From Paramecium pentaurelia (Eukaryota; Ciliophora; Oligohymenophorea; Peniculida; Parameciidae), in the NCBI GenBank assembly GCA_905183005.1, contig CAJJDO010000036.1:496001-560000 (forward strand): a stretch of 64,000 nt of DNA, in the 5' to 3' direction. Below, one piece after another: positions 63,939 to 64,000 of the stretch; the stretch's first letter is position 1, and the number at the start of each line of letters is the position of its first letter. The notes beneath the pieces are model-generated. The model had not been told where the DNA came from. It did no database searches and saw only the letters and a list, made by a program, of their open reading frames with translations. The translations under genes were made by a program, and so were the position numbers.

Positions 63939-64000
63939 GTTTATTAAATGAAATAATATACTTTTTCTATTATTCTCATATTTATTTGTTTTTATATATA
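63939..64000. other. Intergenic, window edge
   Basis: Sixty-two bases after the last stop. No telomeric repeat is seen, so the chromosome continues. Confidence 0.5.

Overview
The window reads as ciliate macronuclear DNA, most likely Paramecium. It is very AT-rich. Long reading frames on both strands are full of in-frame TAA and TAG and end only at TGA, which is the code in which UAA and UAG mean glutamine. Introns are tiny, almost always 19-39 nt, mostly GTA...TAG. Gaps between genes are often under 100 bp and as small as 14 bp. No telomere repeat is present at either edge, so the window is internal to a chromosome. Ordinary stop-to-stop ORF calling fails here; the gene models below come from reading with the TGA-only code and removing short introns. 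For most multi-exon models the exon total is a multiple of three and the frame stays open.

Layout. 1-3919 (+): 3' part of a large beta-helix-like surface protein with membrane helices. 4601-5808 (+): unknown protein. 5948-17863 (+): giant HUWE1/TOM1-like HECT ubiquitin ligase of about 3,936 aa with a run of 199 TAA codons (polyglutamine). 17936-21395 (-): coiled-coil protein and a small ORF. 21629-22314 (+): unknown. 22496-24637 (-): ciliate membrane protein family. 24985-26874 (-): Q-rich protein. 27031-29195 (-): Integrator subunit 6-like VWA protein. 29316-30002 (+) and 30156-31320 (-): an unknown protein and a probable secreted protein. 32050-36301 (-): acylated tandem pseudokinase, divergent from an active CaMK-type kinase at 36342-38125 (+). 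38140-40493 (-): a small unknown and a TPR protein ending in a CaaX box. 40557-44491 (-): cysteine-rich (DUF4215) membrane protein.

44985-45271 (-): LAMTOR4-like Ragulator subunit, sharing an 18-bp gap with a PP2C phosphatase (45290-46765, +). Then an RCC1-repeat protein (46785-48058, -), a coiled-coil protein (48236-49535, +), an LRRC51-like LRR protein (49586-50655, -), a small coiled coil (50705-51079, -), a TBC1D22-like Rab GAP (51124-52371, -), a Q-rich ORF (52387-52848, -), and a CaMK-like kinase (52845-53830, -). The kinase shares a 15-bp gap with a STAND-type P-loop NTPase/coiled-coil protein (53846-58003, +). The window closes with a small two-helix membrane protein (58045-58503, +) and a roughly 1,765-aa multi-pass membrane protein (58573-63938, +).

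The content is a mix of signalling, ubiquitin, trafficking and surface genes without operon logic. I see no convincing novel multi-gene system. The most unusual items are the 199-codon TAA tract, the tandem pseudokinase, and the very short divergent promoters. No tRNA, rRNA, transposon or CRISPR array was recognised.
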